From positions 310,001-374,000 of the forward strand of contig NZ_JAUSRB010000001.1 in NCBI RefSeq assembly GCF_030811595.1: a stretch of 64,000 nt of DNA, in the 5' to 3' direction. This document shows, piece after piece, positions 62,871 through 64,000 of this stretch. Below the pieces are notes generated by a model. It made no database searches. It worked only from the letters and a program-made list of their open reading frames with translations, and was not told where the DNA came from. Numbering within the stretch: position 1 is the stretch's first letter; each line of letters begins with the position of its first letter. Made by a program: the position numbers and the translations under genes. Source of the stretch: Streptosporangium brasiliense (GTDB lineage Bacteria > Actinomycetota > Actinomycetes > Streptosporangiales > Streptosporangiaceae).

Positions 62871-64000
62871 GTGGATCTGGACTTCACGCGGGCGGAGCAG
62901 GCATTCCGGGCCGAGGTGCGAGACTGGCTGGCCGGGCACGTTCCCAGAGCCCCGCTGCCCTCCATGGACACCCGGGAGGGATTCGAGGCACATCGCGAGT
63001 GGGAGCGCCGGCTCGCCGAGGAGCGGCTGTCGGTGGTGTCCTGGCCCGTCGAGTACGGCGGGCGGGGCGCCGGCCTCATCGAGTGGCTGATCTTCGAAGA
63101 GGAGTACTGGGCGGCGGGCGCCCCCGGCCGGGTCAGCCAGAACGGAATCTTCCTCCTGGCCCCCACCCTCTTCTCCCACGGTACGGCCGGGCAGCGGGAA
63201 CGGTTCCTGCCCGGCATGGCGCGGGCCGACGAGATCTGGGCCCAGGCGTGGTCGGAGCCGGAGGCCGGCAGCGACCTCGCCGCCCTCACCTCCCGCGCCG
63301 AGCGGGCCGAGGGCGGCTGGCTGCTCCACGGGCAGAAGACCTGGAGCTCCCGCGCCTCCTACGCCGACTGGGGTTTCGGGCTGTTCCGCACCGACCCCGC
63401 CTCGGTCCGGCACCGGGGGCTGACCTACTTCATGTTCCCCCTGGCCGGCGTCACCGTCCGGCCGATAGCCCAGCTCGACGGGGAGCACGGGTTCGCCGAA
63501 CTCTTCTTCGACGGCCTGTATGTCCCCGACGACCAGGTCCTCGGCGCCCCCGGCGAGGGCTGGCGGATCGCGATGGCCACCACCTCCTCCGAGCGCGGCC
63601 TCACCCTGCGCAGCCCCGGCCGGTTCCTCGCCACGGCCGACCGGCTGGTCCGGCTGGCCCGCTCGACCGGCGCCGACCCGGTCCTCGCCGACCAGGTGGC
63701 GCGGGCCTGGCTGGACGCCGAGTCCTACCGGCTGCACACCTTCGGCACCGCCCGCAGGCTGGCGGCGGGGGAGGAGATCGGCTCCGCCTCCAGCATGGGC
63801 AAGGTGTTCTGGTCCGAGCTCGACGTGCGCATGCACACCCTCGCCCTCCGGCTGCTCGGCGAACGCGGCCTGCTGGACGGCGGGGCCCCCGACGCGGAGG
63901 AGGGCGGCCGATGGCTGGACGGCTTCCTGTTCTCCCTCGCCGGTCCGATCTACGCGGGCACCAACGAGATCCAGCGGAACATCATCGCCGAACGCGTTCT
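62871..64000 (+). CDS. acyl-CoA dehydrogenase, 3' end outside window
   Basis: 376 codons are visible; the gene runs off the right edge but is nearly complete. ACAD motifs: VEYGGRGAGLIEW, the FAD/substrate signature AQAWSEPEAGSDLAAL, WSSRASYADWGFGLFR, and near the end YAGTNEIQRNIIAERVL. In many ACADs the catalytic base Glu lies at YEGT; here the residue is Ala, as in several actinobacterial FadE types where the Glu is elsewhere or in a partner subunit. Start GTG 62871; TAGGTT at 62859-62864 six bases upstream suggests a leaderless message. Fits fatty-acid, sterol or other acyl-CoA degradation. Confidence 0.88.
   Translation, partial: MDLDFTRAEQAFRAEVRDWLAGHVPRAPLPSMDTREGFEAHREWERRLAEERLSVVSWPVEYGGRGAGLIEWLIFEEEYWAAGAPGRVSQNGIFLLAPTLFSHGTAGQRERFLPGMARADEIWAQAWSEPEAGSDLAALTSRAERAEGGWLLHGQKTWSSRASYADWGFGLFRTDPASVRHRGLTYFMFPLAGVTVRPIAQLDGEHGFAELFFDGLYVPDDQVLGAPGEGWRIAMATTSSERGLTLRSPGRFLATADRLVRLARSTGADPVLADQVARAWLDAESYRLHTFGTARRLAAGEEIGSASSMGKVFWSELDVRMHTLALRLLGERGLLDGGAPDAEEGGRWLDGFLFSLAGPIYAGTNEIQRNIIAERV

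Overview
This 64 kb window is high-GC DNA from a filamentous or spore-forming actinobacterium, most like Streptosporangiales (Streptosporangium/Nonomuraea type). The pointers are extreme third-position GC, a multi-HAMP hybrid histidine kinase, PASTA-type Ser/Thr kinases, F420/LLM-family oxidoreductases, an MEP-pathway pair (dxr, ispG), PucR and TetR regulators and many genes that appear to be leaderless. The genus assignment is inference. I see no rRNA, tRNA or CRISPR array. About 85-90 % of the window is coding.

Left part (1-14 kb): the 3' part of a hybrid histidine kinase; an EamA transporter; a divergent TetR/MFS efflux pair; an alternative-oxidase-like di-iron protein; an aminotransferase-mmsA operon (probably beta-alanine, beta-aminoisobutyrate or GABA-type substrates); an orphan periplasmic binding protein; and a saccharopine-dehydrogenase-family reductase behind a FadR-like palindrome. 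Then comes a complete dipeptide/oligopeptide ABC operon (14.4-20.0 kb: two permeases, a fused double ATPase, a lipoprotein). A GABA-type module follows (20.6-25.8 kb: gabT, PucR regulator, TetR regulator, aldehyde dehydrogenase), then two paralogous secreted trypsin-like proteases.

Middle part (28-39 kb): dxr and ispG are adjacent, without the M50 protease gene that usually separates them in actinobacteria. One base after the ispG stop begins an accessory island of about 6.5-8 kb. It holds a decayed IS5-family element, a DUF3592 membrane protein, an IS630 remnant, a 0.2 kb miniature element with Tn3-like terminal repeats, a small secreted Cys protein, a thermolysin-fold (M4) protein whose whole zinc site is lost, and a WD40 gene cut by a second IS5-family element. 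Core-type genes resume with a secreted S33 peptidase and a DUF4081/GNAT acetyltransferase.

Right part (39-64 kb): a HipA-family kinase/DUF3037 pair; a catabolic-looking block (three LLM oxidoreductases, an alpha/beta hydrolase, a Zn alcohol dehydrogenase, and a branched-chain-type ABC importer in which both permeases and one ATPase are a single polypeptide) in which two divergent promoters share related palindromes; two Ser/Thr kinases (one with three PASTA domains); a TetR/MMPL exporter pair; a collagen-like secreted protein with cysteine-rich ends; a membrane-anchored trypsin-like protease; and an acyl-CoA dehydrogenase running off the right edge.

A recurring feature is short GC-rich tandem repeats in gene-to-gene gaps, each with a different unit. 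Several touch the 3' end of a coding sequence.
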